From: CAZGOM01 sp964542875
GTDB lineage: Bacteria > Planctomycetota > Phycisphaerae > Phycisphaerales > Phycisphaeraceae
Reading direction: 5' to 3'
DNA length: 27,590 nucleotides
Assembly: GCA_964542875.1 (NCBI GenBank)
Contig: CAZIWA010000073.1
Location: forward strand, 1 to 27,590
In this document: positions 1 through 7,786 of the stretch, in pieces
Layout: each line of letters begins with the position of its first letter
Numbering within the stretch: position 1 is the stretch's first letter
Translations under genes and position numbers: made by a program
Notes under the pieces: generated by a model
What the model was told of the DNA's origin: nothing
The model's database searches: none
What the model saw: the letters and a program-made list of their open reading frames with translations, nothing else

Positions 1-55
1 TAAAGACCTGGAAGAACGGGCCGGCGCTCCGGTGAGAAAAAAGAAACCGTGGTGA
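1..55 (+). CDS. 3' end of an upstream gene (possibly peptide deformylase), partial
   Basis: The window opens inside an open frame (codons from base 2) that encodes a short, charged tail, KDLEERAGAPVRKKKPW, and ends in TGA at 53-55. The start lies outside the window. A Lys/Arg-rich tail after a DLEE stretch just upstream of fmt would fit peptide deformylase, which is often the neighbour of fmt because the two enzymes act on opposite ends of the formyl-methionine cycle. The visible 17 residues hold no diagnostic motif, so the name rests on gene order only. Any other short gene would be equally compatible with the sequence. Confidence 0.4.
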   Translation, partial: KDLEERAGAPVRKKKPW

Positions 56-209
56 TCGCGGCGGAGCGTGATTCAAGAGTGAAGCAGTAGAGCCGGAATT
101 TAGAATCCGGTGTGGTGTCGGAACGGTTGTGGTGATTGATGCGTTTTGGGGCCCGGTACGCGGCGTGGTGGGCCTCGCGGACTCGGCGCCACCCTACAAG
201 AGGCCTTTG

Positions 210-1142
210 ATGAACCTGATTTTTTATGGCTCCGGTGAGTTTGGCCTGCCGACGTTTAAAGCGCTGGCGGGTGAGCATCGCGTGCTGTGCGTGGTGACGC
301 AGCCGGACAAACCGGCAGGGCGCAAACGCGTGCTGACGCCAACGCCGGTGGGCGAGTGGGCTGCGGGCCTGGGCGTGCCGGTGTTTAAAGAAGAGAGCGT
401 GAACACGCCCGAGTTTCTGGAGAAGCTCAAAGGGTTTACACCTAATGCTTCGGTGGTCATCGCATTTGGACAAAAGCTTTCGCCGGAGGTGATTGGCGCG
501 TCAGGCCGGCTGGTGATCAATCTGCATGCTTCGATACTGCCCAGGTTCCGAGGCGCGGCGCCGATCAACCATGCGATCCTGTGCGGGGACAAGGAGACGG
601 GGGTGTCGGTGATATCCCTGGCCCAGCGGATGGATGCGGGCCTGGTGTATGCGACGAGCGTGACCGCGATCGGGGACCTGGAAACGGCGGGAGAACTGCA
701 TGACCGGCTTTCGCTGCTGGGGCCTGGGGCGGTGAAGGGTGTGCTGAGCGATTTTGTGAATGGGACGCTAAAGGGACAGACCCAGGATGAAAGCAAAGCC
801 ACCCGTGCGCCCAAGTTCACTAAGGAGGACAGCCACCTGAAATTCGACCAGCCTGCCCAGAAAGTGAAAAGCCGGGTGCATGGCCTTACACCCTGGCCAG
901 GCGCCAGGGCGACGTGGCAGGGCGCCAAAGGGCCTGTGGAAGTGATTATCCATCGCGCGCAGGTGGAATCCGAGGACCTTGCGCACGGGAAAGAGCCTGG
1001 AACTTTTGTCGCACCCGGGGTGGTGGCCTGCCAGACTGGCTACCTTCGCTTGCTGGAATTACAGACTCCGGGGTCGAAAGTGCTGCAATTAAAGGACTTT
1101 TTGAATGGCCAGGCGATCCAGGCCGGGGATCGCCTGGGGTAA
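210..1142 (+). CDS. fmt: methionyl-tRNA formyltransferase
   Basis: Fmt transfers a formyl group from 10-formyl-tetrahydrofolate to Met-tRNA(fMet) in the cytoplasm, making the initiator tRNA for translation. The 310-residue protein has the usual family length. The N-terminal Rossmann-like hydrolase domain (about 1-205) begins MNLIFYGSGEFG. Its catalytic triad is in the expected places: Asn104 and His106 in NLHASILPRFRGAAPIN, and Asp142 in QRMDAGLVY. The C-terminal domain, about 205-310, has the family motif HGLTPWPGA. The frame stays open upstream to a GTG at 129, but I chose ATG 210: AAGAGG at 198-203 sits six bases before it, and family homology starts there. The 27 extra residues would be unlike any Fmt. 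It lies 154 bases after the partial upstream gene. Confidence 0.96.
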   Translation: MNLIFYGSGEFGLPTFKALAGEHRVLCVVTQPDKPAGRKRVLTPTPVGEWAAGLGVPVFKEESVNTPEFLEKLKGFTPNASVVIAFGQKLSPEVIGASGRLVINLHASILPRFRGAAPINHAILCGDKETGVSVISLAQRMDAGLVYATSVTAIGDLETAGELHDRLSLLGPGAVKGVLSDFVNGTLKGQTQDESKATRAPKFTKEDSHLKFDQPAQKVKSRVHGLTPWPGARATWQGAKGPVEVIIHRAQVESEDLAHGKEPGTFVAPGVVACQTGYLRLLELQTPGSKVLQLKDFLNGQAIQAGDRLG

Positions 1143-1172
1143 GGCCTCAGGCCGTAGTCCATGGGCATTTTT

Positions 1173-1200
1173 TTGACACGGGCCGTGAACCCCTTAAAAT
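1173..1200 (+). promoter_or_regulatory. sigma70-like promoter for atpC and the VOC gene
   Basis: A perfect -35 box TTGACA (1173-1178) is followed after 16 bases by a good -10 box TAAAAT (1195-1200). Transcription would start near 1207, giving a leader of about 24 bases before the atpC ATG at 1231, with AAAGGA at 1218-1223 as ribosome site. It lies in the 88-base gap after fmt, so atpC can be transcribed independently of fmt. Confidence 0.62.
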
Positions 1201-1230
1201 GCCGGGCCAGACTTCCAAAAGGACCTCACC

Positions 1231-1644
1231 ATGGCCGGCAGCTTTAAATGCACCCTGATCACTCCTGAACGCCAAGTGTTCGAAGAGAACATTACTTATG
1301 CGAACATCCCCGCGTGGGATGGGAGCATCGGTATTCTGGACCATCGGGCACCGCTGGTGACTGAACTGGGTGAAGGCATCCTTGAAATTGAGCTCGCCAA
1401 CGGCGGCGCCCGCTTCTACTTCATCTCCGGCGGCTTTGCCCAGATGAAGCCGGACGGGCTTGTGATTCTGACCACGGAATGCATCGCCGCGGACGAAGTG
1501 AAGAAGGCGGAAGTCGAAAAATCTCTGCGCGAAGCGGAAGCCAAGACCCCGGTGACGACGGAAGAATTCACCGCGAAGCTCAAGGCACAGAACCGGGCCA
1601 AGGCACTGCTTGAACTGGCCGGCAAGTCCGGCAAGGCCGCCTAA
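1231..1644 (+). CDS. atpC: F-type ATP synthase epsilon subunit
   Basis: Epsilon is part of the central stalk of F1Fo ATP synthase, coupling the gamma subunit to the c-ring and inhibiting wasteful ATP hydrolysis. The 137-residue protein has the family's usual length and order. An N-terminal beta-sandwich (about 1-85) carries the conserved stretches CTLITPERQVFEENITY, GSIGILDHRAPLVTEL and GGFAQMK. It is followed by a charged helical hairpin (about 88-137). The start ATG 1231 has AAAGGA upstream. No other ATP synthase gene is adjacent: fmt lies before it and a VOC gene after it, although atpC normally follows atpD. I infer that the gene has moved away from the main atp cluster, which would explain the strong private promoter. 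Confidence 0.95.
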   Translation: MAGSFKCTLITPERQVFEENITYANIPAWDGSIGILDHRAPLVTELGEGILEIELANGGARFYFISGGFAQMKPDGLVILTTECIAADEVKKAEVEKSLREAEAKTPVTTEEFTAKLKAQNRAKALLELAGKSGKAA

Positions 1645-2066
1645 TGACAGGCACGAACAAAACCATCGCGGGCGGCGGATTCCACCATGTGGCCATCCGT
1701 GCACGTGATTTCGATAAGTCCGTCAGGTTCTACTCCGAAGGCCTGGGCTTTGTGCCCAAGATCCAATGGGGCGAGAAGCCGGCACGGGCGATCATGCTCG
1801 ATACGGGCGACGGGAATTACCTCGAGATCTTTGAGCGGCCGAATCTTCCTCCCGCGAGCGATGACGGGGTGATTCTTCATTTCGCCATCCGGACAGACGA
1901 CTGCGAAGCGGCCACCGCGAAGGCCGTGGCCGCGGGCGGGGAAGTGACGATTGCACCCAAGGATGTGGTGATTCAATCCCGTCCAGGGCCGACACCGGTG
2001 AAGCTTTCGTTCTTTAAAGGGCCGGACGGGGAAGTGGTTGAATTCTTTCAGAACAGCCTGACGTAA
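1644..2066 (+). CDS. VOC superfamily protein (glyoxalase/bleomycin-resistance fold)
   Basis: This 140-residue protein is a single vicinal-oxygen-chelate domain with two beta-alpha-beta-beta-beta modules. The putative metal ligands are in the usual places: His15 (HHVAI), Glu61 (YLEIF), His79 (LHFAI) and Glu133 (VVEFF). FYSEGLGF and GPDGEVVEFF are typical of small glyoxalase-like proteins. The substrate cannot be read from sequence: lactoylglutathione lyase, methylmalonyl-CoA epimerase-like or resistance roles are all possible. Its ATG shares one base with the atpC stop codon (TAATG), so the two genes are translationally coupled and transcribed together. That says nothing certain about a shared function. 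The hairpin at 2125-2158 ends the transcript. Confidence 0.85.
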   Translation: MTGTNKTIAGGGFHHVAIRARDFDKSVRFYSEGLGFVPKIQWGEKPARAIMLDTGDGNYLEIFERPNLPPASDDGVILHFAIRTDDCEAATAKAVAAGGEVTIAPKDVVIQSRPGPTPVKLSFFKGPDGEVVEFFQNSLT

Positions 2067-2124
2067 GGGTAAGGGGAGAAGTCCCGTATCCCGCGTCCGG
2101 CGTCGCTTGTCTTAAGAAAAATCA

Positions 2125-2158
2125 AAAGAGGTCCGGAGTGTGAACTCCGGACCTCTTT
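2125..2158. terminator. bidirectional rho-independent terminator between converging transcripts
   Basis: A perfect 15-bp stem (2125-2139 pairing with 2144-2158) closes a four-base loop GTGA. The stem starts with AAA and ends with TTT, so both strands end in a short U-run. It lies 58 bases after the VOC stop and 47 bases beyond the stop of the - strand operon, and can serve both. Confidence 0.88.
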
Positions 2159-2205
2159 GTATTTTGACGCGAGACAAGGGCGCGAGACATGGGACTTTTT
2201 CGCCG

Positions 2206-3120
2206 TTATTTGCCTTTGAATTCCTGGGCGGGGCCGCCGGTGGAGACGGCTTCGTCTTTCTTCATGAGGACGAGGTAGTAGCCGAATCCCATTTTGGATG
2301 TGCGGTTTTTCAGGAGTTCGAATTCATCATAGGAATCGGGCCATACGACAAAGCCGATGTAGGTGGTTTTGTTATTGAACGGTGACAGCCTTGCCTGGAG
2401 TTGCTGCCAGAAACGTTCATTGTCCTGGATCTTCAGACCGCCATCGGCGCGTGGCTTAAAGGTGCGGATGAGGGAGTTGGAGGAATTTTCTTCGACGCCG
2501 ATGGTGTTGAGCCCGGTGGCGGTGCCTTTGGCGTCATAGCTCATAAGGAATGTGAGAGAGCCGTTTTTGATGAGAAGGGGGACCTGGGTTTTGGTTGTTT
2601 CAGATGCGCCTGATGCGCCGGTGTTGGATTTGGAAGTAGCCAGCTCGGCCTGACGGAGTTTGAGGTCTCTGATCTTGGGGTCCAGATCCTTGGGCTGCTG
2701 TTGAAGGTCAAAAAGCTCCTGTTTGAGCTTGGCGAGATCGACAAGGTTGATGTCTTGTTTTTGATTGGTTTGGCCCGCTTCAGATTTGTACATGTCGTAC
2801 ATGGCGAGGCGTTTCTTGAGGTCGGAAAATTTGCGCAGGAGCATGGGGTCGGTGCTGGCGCGCATCTGAGTGAGAAGGTCCTGGTTTTGGGCTACCAGGC
2901 GTTCGTAAGTTTCAACTTCCTGAAGGATGCGGGCGAGTTCAATGTTTTCCTTGTCACGCTCAAGGGCTGCGGCCTTGACCTTTTTGGCAGGGCCTGAGAG
3001 CTGGAGCATGACGCAGACGAGCAATGCGATAAAGACGATACCGCCGAAGGCGTTGGAAATGGTATCCAGGAAGAGATCGAATGCAGCGTCGATGCTGGCA
3101 CCGGAGGATTTACGGCCCAT
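2206..3120 (-). CDS. ExbD/TolR/MotB-like single-span protein, second paralogue
   Basis: Predicted stator subunit that would pair with the TolQ-like channel encoded just upstream. The N-terminus is cytoplasmic, followed by one membrane helix (about residues 15-41). That helix contains DLFLDTISN: its second Asp sits where ExbD and TolR carry their ion-binding Asp. A long charged coiled coil follows (about 43-160), then a Thr/Ser-rich linker. The C-terminal alpha/beta part holds YIGFVVWPDSYDEFELL and MGFGYYLVLM, resembling the end of the TolR periplasmic fold and of the neighbouring paralogue. There is no OmpA-type peptidoglycan domain. A GTG at 3126 is in frame, but GGAGG (3131-3127) lies exactly six bases before ATG 3120, so I start there (304 residues). 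It overlaps the previous gene by 11 bases. Last gene of the operon. The family link is by pattern, so moderately sure. Confidence 0.7.
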   Translation of the reverse strand: MGRKSSGASIDAAFDLFLDTISNAFGGIVFIALLVCVMLQLSGPAKKVKAAALERDKENIELARILQEVETYERLVAQNQDLLTQMRASTDPMLLRKFSDLKKRLAMYDMYKSEAGQTNQKQDINLVDLAKLKQELFDLQQQPKDLDPKIRDLKLRQAELATSKSNTGASGASETTKTQVPLLIKNGSLTFLMSYDAKGTATGLNTIGVEENSSNSLIRTFKPRADGGLKIQDNERFWQQLQARLSPFNNKTTYIGFVVWPDSYDEFELLKNRTSKMGFGYYLVLMKKDEAVSTGGPAQEFKGK

Positions 3121-3940
3121 TGTCACCCTCCGGTTTTACGGGCTTTTCCTGCCGCTTGGTGAAGAGTGTCTTGGAGAGGGGCCATGCTTCCCAGCCAACA
3201 GTGAAGCCGCGGCCACGCAGTTCACGGCGCAGCGGGCCAAAGAGCTCCATTGCGTCGGGACGGACAAGGATGACCAGGTAGTCGTTTTTGACGTCCCGGG
3301 TTTCCGTCCATTTAACAACGTCGATCATGGCCTGGGCGCCTGCGAAGCGTTTAAGCTGGCGGATGTCGCCTTCTTCATTGAAGTCCGCCGTGGTAATGGC
3401 GTTGGTGGTGAGCTCGATGAAGACGGGTTTGAGATTCTTCTCGTTGCCTGCGGGGATGTTGATGGCCATGCGGTTCTCATCCCTGGCCACGGACTGGGTG
3501 AGAGCGAGCAGTTGTTTCTGAAGTTCTTCATTGCGCTTCCTGGCGTCGCGTATCTGCTCGGCGAGTTGTGCGGCTTGAATCTTTTCGTAATTCTTCTGCT
3601 GGGTGACAAACCGGCGGGTCTTTTCAAGCTCGGTGACCTGCCTGGCCATTTCATCAACCCTGGCCTGGGTGATGGGTTCTCCCTTGAGCTGTTGCTGATT
3701 TTCGACAATCTGGTCATATTCGGCTTTGAGCCGGGCAAGACGACGCCTTGCCGAGCTGAGGCTCATTTTGCTTTCAAGCGCGGCTTCTTCGAGGCTGCCT
3801 TTGGGGCCGCCTGCGTTGACCAGATCGACACTGACCATGAGAGTGATGAAAATAAGAATGCCTGTAACGCAGCAAATGATGTCCTGAAATGAGAAAAAGC
3901 TCATTGTCACTTCATCGGCGCGTTTGTCTCTGCGTGACAT
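3110..3940 (-). CDS. ExbD/TolR/MotB-like single-span protein, first paralogue
   Basis: The 276-residue protein has a basic cytoplasmic N-terminus (MSRRDKRADE), one membrane helix (about 14-38) and a long coiled coil (about 50-165). A C-terminal alpha/beta domain ends in YLVILVRPDAMELFGPL and GRGFTVGWEAWP. Asp20, in FFSFQD at the start of the helix, matches the position of the essential Asp of ExbD (PFID). The helix also holds CC and a TG pair. In the family such proteins convert ion flow through a TolQ-type ring into movement of the periplasmic part. It starts 88 bases after the TolQ-like gene, the largest gap in the operon, with no clear Shine-Dalgarno site. ATG 3904 (MSFFSF) is an alternative start but would drop the basic leader. 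Downstream it overlaps the second paralogue. Confidence 0.7.
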   Translation of the reverse strand: MSRRDKRADEVTMSFFSFQDIICCVTGILIFITLMVSVDLVNAGGPKGSLEEAALESKMSLSSARRRLARLKAEYDQIVENQQQLKGEPITQARVDEMARQVTELEKTRRFVTQQKNYEKIQAAQLAEQIRDARKRNEELQKQLLALTQSVARDENRMAINIPAGNEKNLKPVFIELTTNAITTADFNEEGDIRQLKRFAGAQAMIDVVKWTETRDVKNDYLVILVRPDAMELFGPLRRELRGRGFTVGWEAWPLSKTLFTKRQEKPVKPEGDNGP

Positions 3941-4028
3941 TGGAGGAAGTGTCCGTGTAAGCGAGTCCAGGAAGCGGGATCAAAAAGGTCAGAAGGCGCG
4001 GGAGGGGTTGATTTCCTGTGCGGTGCGA

Positions 4029-4901
4029 CTATTCCAGGCGGGTGATGCGCAAACGGCCAATGATGTTGCGCTGGCAGTATTCCTTGCATTCATCCATCAT
4101 TTCCTCTTCGCTCTTGCGAACGACGGTGAGGAGCATCTGCATCACCAGCGCGGCGGTAAGGGCGAGCATGGTGGTGTCGAACGCCGTCGAGAGGCCGGTG
4201 GTGACGCGCTGGAGAGCGGGCTTGATCTGGGAAAGATCCTGAGCGTCGGCAAGAACGCCCGAGAACTCGCCGATGGCCTGGCCAAGGCCAAGCACGGTGC
4301 CGATGAAGCCAAGCACGGGGATACACCAGATGAGGCCTTTGAGCAGCGAATAGCTGCCTTCCATCATGTCTTCATCGGTGGATGCCTGGGATTGGAAGAC
4401 GCCTTCAACGTCGGTGATCTGGCCCATGTTCTTGAGATTCGAGAGCCCGATGTCGATCCGGTTGAAGAGGATGTACTTGGAGGTGTCGTCGCAGGCGTTG
4501 CGAAGCTTGGCCAGCACCATGCCGACGGTGGCGGAGGAGAGGACAAAGTCGCTGGAAACGGGGACAAGGTCGGTGAAGTGGACGGCGGTGGCCTGATGGC
4601 GAACCTTGGCCCATTTGATGAGCAGGGTGAACATGGTCCAGTATGTGAAGAAGACGGCGGCGTGCTGAGTGGGGCCACGTTCAGTGAAGAATTGAACGAT
4701 GTAAGCCTTGGGATAAAAGCTCATGCCGGCATAAGTGATAACGGTGAAGACGAGCGCGAGGATGAAGCACATCAGATTGTTGATGCGCGTGAAGCGCCCG
4801 CCTTTGAGGCCAAAGCGGGACTCGATATCCGAGCGCTGCCAGGAGTATCGCGCTGGCCCATCAATGCCGGAGGCGGCTTGGTTTGCAGGAGCTGCTGTCA
4901 T
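4029..4901 (-). CDS. MotA/TolQ/ExbB-family proton-channel subunit
   Basis: A 290-residue inner-membrane protein with four predicted membrane helices (about 42-60, 81-98, 186-208 and 237-261) and a cytoplasmic loop of about 85 residues between the second and third. Helix 3 carries the family signature IPVLGFIGTVLGLG. Helix 4 carries GLSTAFDTTMLALTAALVM, with the polar Thr residues that line the ion path in TolQ/ExbB/MotA proteins. Family members form pentamers around a dimer of MotB/ExbD-type subunits and use the ion-motive force to do work in the periplasm. Its ATG overlaps the stop of the 962-residue gene as ATGA, so the two are translationally coupled. Two ExbD-like genes follow. The family assignment is firm, but which machine it powers is unknown. 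Confidence 0.88.
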   Translation of the reverse strand: MTAAPANQAASGIDGPARYSWQRSDIESRFGLKGGRFTRINNLMCFILALVFTVITYAGMSFYPKAYIVQFFTERGPTQHAAVFFTYWTMFTLLIKWAKVRHQATAVHFTDLVPVSSDFVLSSATVGMVLAKLRNACDDTSKYILFNRIDIGLSNLKNMGQITDVEGVFQSQASTDEDMMEGSYSLLKGLIWCIPVLGFIGTVLGLGQAIGEFSGVLADAQDLSQIKPALQRVTTGLSTAFDTTMLALTAALVMQMLLTVVRKSEEEMMDECKEYCQRNIIGRLRITRLE

Positions 4902-7786
4902 GGTTTGACCTCGATTGGTTTGACGATGAAGACCATCATGCCGACTTCCAGGCCGGTGAGGGATTCTGGATTGATCTGCGGCTTTCCGTTGACGACTGTG
5001 CCGATCTTCCGGATGGTTTGCTTGCCATCGGAGACGCGTGGAACCATTGCCTGAAGGATGGCGTTTGCGGGGAGATTGGCTTGCGTGGTGAGGGCCTGCA
5101 TATTTTCGGGACGACCCATGATGACGGCGTAACCGACGGCATCAATGAGCATGGGCCTGGTCATGGACGCCAAGGCGGCATTGGTGGCGTCTTGCAAGCC
5201 GGTGACTTTTTGCGCCGCGTTGACGATGCGCTGGGATTCGGCAGTCTTTTCGGCCAGGCCTTCGGTTGCGGGATCGAGCCAGAAGCTGGTGTAAGCGGGA
5301 GTCTTGGGCACCGACTGGGTGAGCTGGGCGACTTGATCATCAATGCCCCAACTGCATTCGCGGGCCATATTGACGGCGGCGCGAATGAGCAGAACCTGGA
5401 CATTGGGGTCGATGTCTTTGGCGTTAATGGCCTGTTCAAGGGCCTTGGCCACGAAGATGGGCCAATCGGTGTCGCGCATGACGACCAGTTGATCGTTAAG
5501 CGTTTGCGCCCATTGGGCCTGGGGGCTGGGGACGGGCTTACGAATCTGGCCGGGGGTGAACTCTTTCCTGACGGGCTGGCTGAAGTCTTCGGTGAGGACG
5601 ACTTCAACGGTGCTGGCGACTTCCGAGGCCTTGTATTTGCCCTCGCCAAGGGAGTAGTACTGGTTTTTACCAGCGGAAGAGCGCACGACCCAGAGGTTTG
5701 CGATGAGAGGATTGGTGACGAAGGCCTTGAAGGTTTTGCGGATGGGGCCGCCGCCGGTTTGAGCGGTGGCGGCGCGCCGGAGGAATTCCTGGTAGAGGGC
5801 GGCGTCTGCGATGACCGGGGATTGCGGGTATTCGCGGATGTAGGCGTCGACGTCCTTGAGGCGCGGGCCGACGTCATCGACACCCAGGTCCGTAAAGTTG
5901 TACTTCCAGTTCTTGATGAGGATGAGCCATTGCTGATAGGCGTGCCATTCGCCGGCGTGGGTGGCAGCCGCCTTGAATGACCGGGATTCGCTGGCCCCAG
6001 GAAAGTCTGCGGCGAAGGCATCCAATTCCGACGCCAGACGAATGGCTGACTTGGCATGGGAGGGCATTTCAGCAAGCCGGGTGGATTGGTCTTTTTGCTG
6101 CTGAAGCTGCTTGATTCGGGTTTCCAGAGAAAGCCGGGTGCCTGCGATCTGCTTTTCGACAGGGGCGATGGTGTCGTCGATTTTGATGTCGTAGACCGGC
6201 CGGGCTTTGACTTTGTTGAGCCGGTCGGAGAATTCCTGGATTTTCAATTCCGTTTCGGAAAGATCCGCGGTGGGAGAAAGAGTGGTCACAAACTGGTTGA
6301 GCTGGACGGAAAGACTGCTCAAGTCGTTGAGGAAAGCGATGTTGAGCTTTTCATGGATGTCATTGACGATCTTTCGATCCTCAGGTGATTTAGCAAGCTC
6401 GCCAAGCTTCTTGATGGCCAGTGCATCGGTCTGATCGGGAGGGGTTTCCAAGACTTCCTGAAGCACAAGCTTGAACTCACTGGCTCGCGTGGTTTCAGCA
6501 GCCTGAAGCTTGGCCAGCTCATCACGCAGGGGCGTGAATTCCGGGCGAGACGCCAGCCATGGGGCATGCGTTTTGAGTTGTTCCAGGACGTCCTGGGCTT
6601 TCTTGATGTCACTGTCCTGGATGGCTCGGGCGAGATCGTTGGTGAATCTTTCGGCTTCGCGGTCATTGCGATATTTGTTCATGCCCCAACTGGTGCCGAC
6701 ACCGACGCCGGTAATCACCATGAGTGCGGCAAGGAATGCAAAACGAACTTTGCGCTGGCGTCGCATTTCATGATTGTTGATCGCGGTGCGCAGGTCCCAG
6801 AGTATTTCCTCCGGCAGGTCGATTTCAAAGGATTCGGCCTTGCGTTTGTAGGCCAACAGGGCATCGACGCTTTGCCGATCGGCCAACGCCTGGCGCAGGT
6901 CGTCGCAGGCGTTGTTGAACTGTTGAACGAGGGCCTTTCGCTCGTGGACCTGGCCGACCCAAACGGCGGCGGGGCTGACTTGCTGAAGGACTTCAGGAGG
7001 AATTTCAACATTACGGGCAGAGAAAAGCTCGGAGACAGCCTGGATCGCTTCATGGGTGGCGACGGGGTCAGACGCCAGGTAGGCATGGTGGAGTCGGTCC
7101 AGGAGCGGGCGGGTTTCCTCATCGAGCTTTTGATGAAGAAGCTTTTGAACCTGGGCCCGAATGAGCGCGATCTGCTCTTTGGTGGGTTTGTTGCGCAGCT
7201 CAGGGTCGGTGAGCTCACGGAGGGTGCGCTGGAGGTTGGCGAGGGTGGCGCCGCCTGGCCTGCGGGTGGTGGTGAGCAGATCGTTGATCAAGGAGGATTC
7301 AAACGTTCTGATGTCCTGATCCCAGATGGGGTTGCCAGGGTCTTGATTGGCCAGTTCGCGCAGGGTGGCGATGCGTTCGGAAAGGGGGAGCTGGATCATC
7401 GCGCCGAGCCGGTGCTTTTTGAGCAGCGGCTGGAGTTTTTTTTCCTGGGCGACGGCCTGGCGCAGGATGCTGAGCTGGTCTTGCGTCCAACGGGCAGGAA
7501 GGGTGATGCCCTGCTGTTTGCAGATGTATTCAAATTCAGGGAGTTTGGCGGACTCAAACGCCTGAATCACCGGCAAGACCGAGGGCTCCACAACCAAGAG
7601 GTGAAGCGCCTCGCTGCGCAGCCCCTTAGACAGGAGGACCGAGCAGGCATTGATGCGCTGCGTGGCAAAGAGGATGATCCGGGCGTATTCCTTGGCAAGG
7701 TCTCCGGCTTCTGCGGCGACGCCGGTGCCTACGGCCTGTACAGAAGCGTTGATTCGACTTGCAAGTTGGCTGGCGGTCATGGTCAT
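4898..7786 (-). CDS. large single-span membrane protein of unknown family (962 aa)
   Basis: I do not recognise a named family. Residues 1-345 are helical and charged, with a compact start rich in Ala/Leu (YARIILFATQRINACSVLL, then GLRSEALHLL and EPSVLPVIQAFE) that looks like a conserved helical bundle. One membrane helix (about 348-367) follows the basic stretch MRRQRKVR, which puts the N-terminal part in the cytoplasm. The remaining 590 residues would be periplasmic. They begin with a long coiled-coil region (about 375-580) and end in mixed alpha/beta sequence without an evident catalytic motif. The start is secure: GGAGG (7797-7793) lies six bases before ATG 7786, which overlaps the preceding stop as ATGA. 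The gene also overlaps the next as ATGA. Large domains on both sides of the membrane suit a linker between the GTPase side and the TolQ/TolR side. Confidence 0.8.
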   Translation of the reverse strand: MTMTASQLASRINASVQAVGTGVAAEAGDLAKEYARIILFATQRINACSVLLSKGLRSEALHLLVVEPSVLPVIQAFESAKLPEFEYICKQQGITLPARWTQDQLSILRQAVAQEKKLQPLLKKHRLGAMIQLPLSERIATLRELANQDPGNPIWDQDIRTFESSLINDLLTTTRRPGGATLANLQRTLRELTDPELRNKPTKEQIALIRAQVQKLLHQKLDEETRPLLDRLHHAYLASDPVATHEAIQAVSELFSARNVEIPPEVLQQVSPAAVWVGQVHERKALVQQFNNACDDLRQALADRQSVDALLAYKRKAESFEIDLPEEILWDLRTAINNHEMRRQRKVRFAFLAALMVITGVGVGTSWGMNKYRNDREAERFTNDLARAIQDSDIKKAQDVLEQLKTHAPWLASRPEFTPLRDELAKLQAAETTRASEFKLVLQEVLETPPDQTDALAIKKLGELAKSPEDRKIVNDIHEKLNIAFLNDLSSLSVQLNQFVTTLSPTADLSETELKIQEFSDRLNKVKARPVYDIKIDDTIAPVEKQIAGTRLSLETRIKQLQQQKDQSTRLAEMPSHAKSAIRLASELDAFAADFPGASESRSFKAAATHAGEWHAYQQWLILIKNWKYNFTDLGVDDVGPRLKDVDAYIREYPQSPVIADAALYQEFLRRAATAQTGGGPIRKTFKAFVTNPLIANLWVVRSSAGKNQYYSLGEGKYKASEVASTVEVVLTEDFSQPVRKEFTPGQIRKPVPSPQAQWAQTLNDQLVVMRDTDWPIFVAKALEQAINAKDIDPNVQVLLIRAAVNMARECSWGIDDQVAQLTQSVPKTPAYTSFWLDPATEGLAEKTAESQRIVNAAQKVTGLQDATNAALASMTRPMLIDAVGYAVIMGRPENMQALTTQANLPANAILQAMVPRVSDGKQTIRKIGTVVNGKPQINPESLTGLEVGMMVFIVKPIEVKP

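Noticed and set aside
129..209. GTG start giving Fmt 27 extra N-terminal residues
   Set aside because: The Fmt fold starts at MNLIFYGS, and a proper ribosome site precedes ATG 210.
3941..4028. Possible extra small gene or promoter in the 88-base gap inside the GTPase operon
   Set aside because: No frame with a ribosome site and no convincing -35/-10 pair on the - strand.
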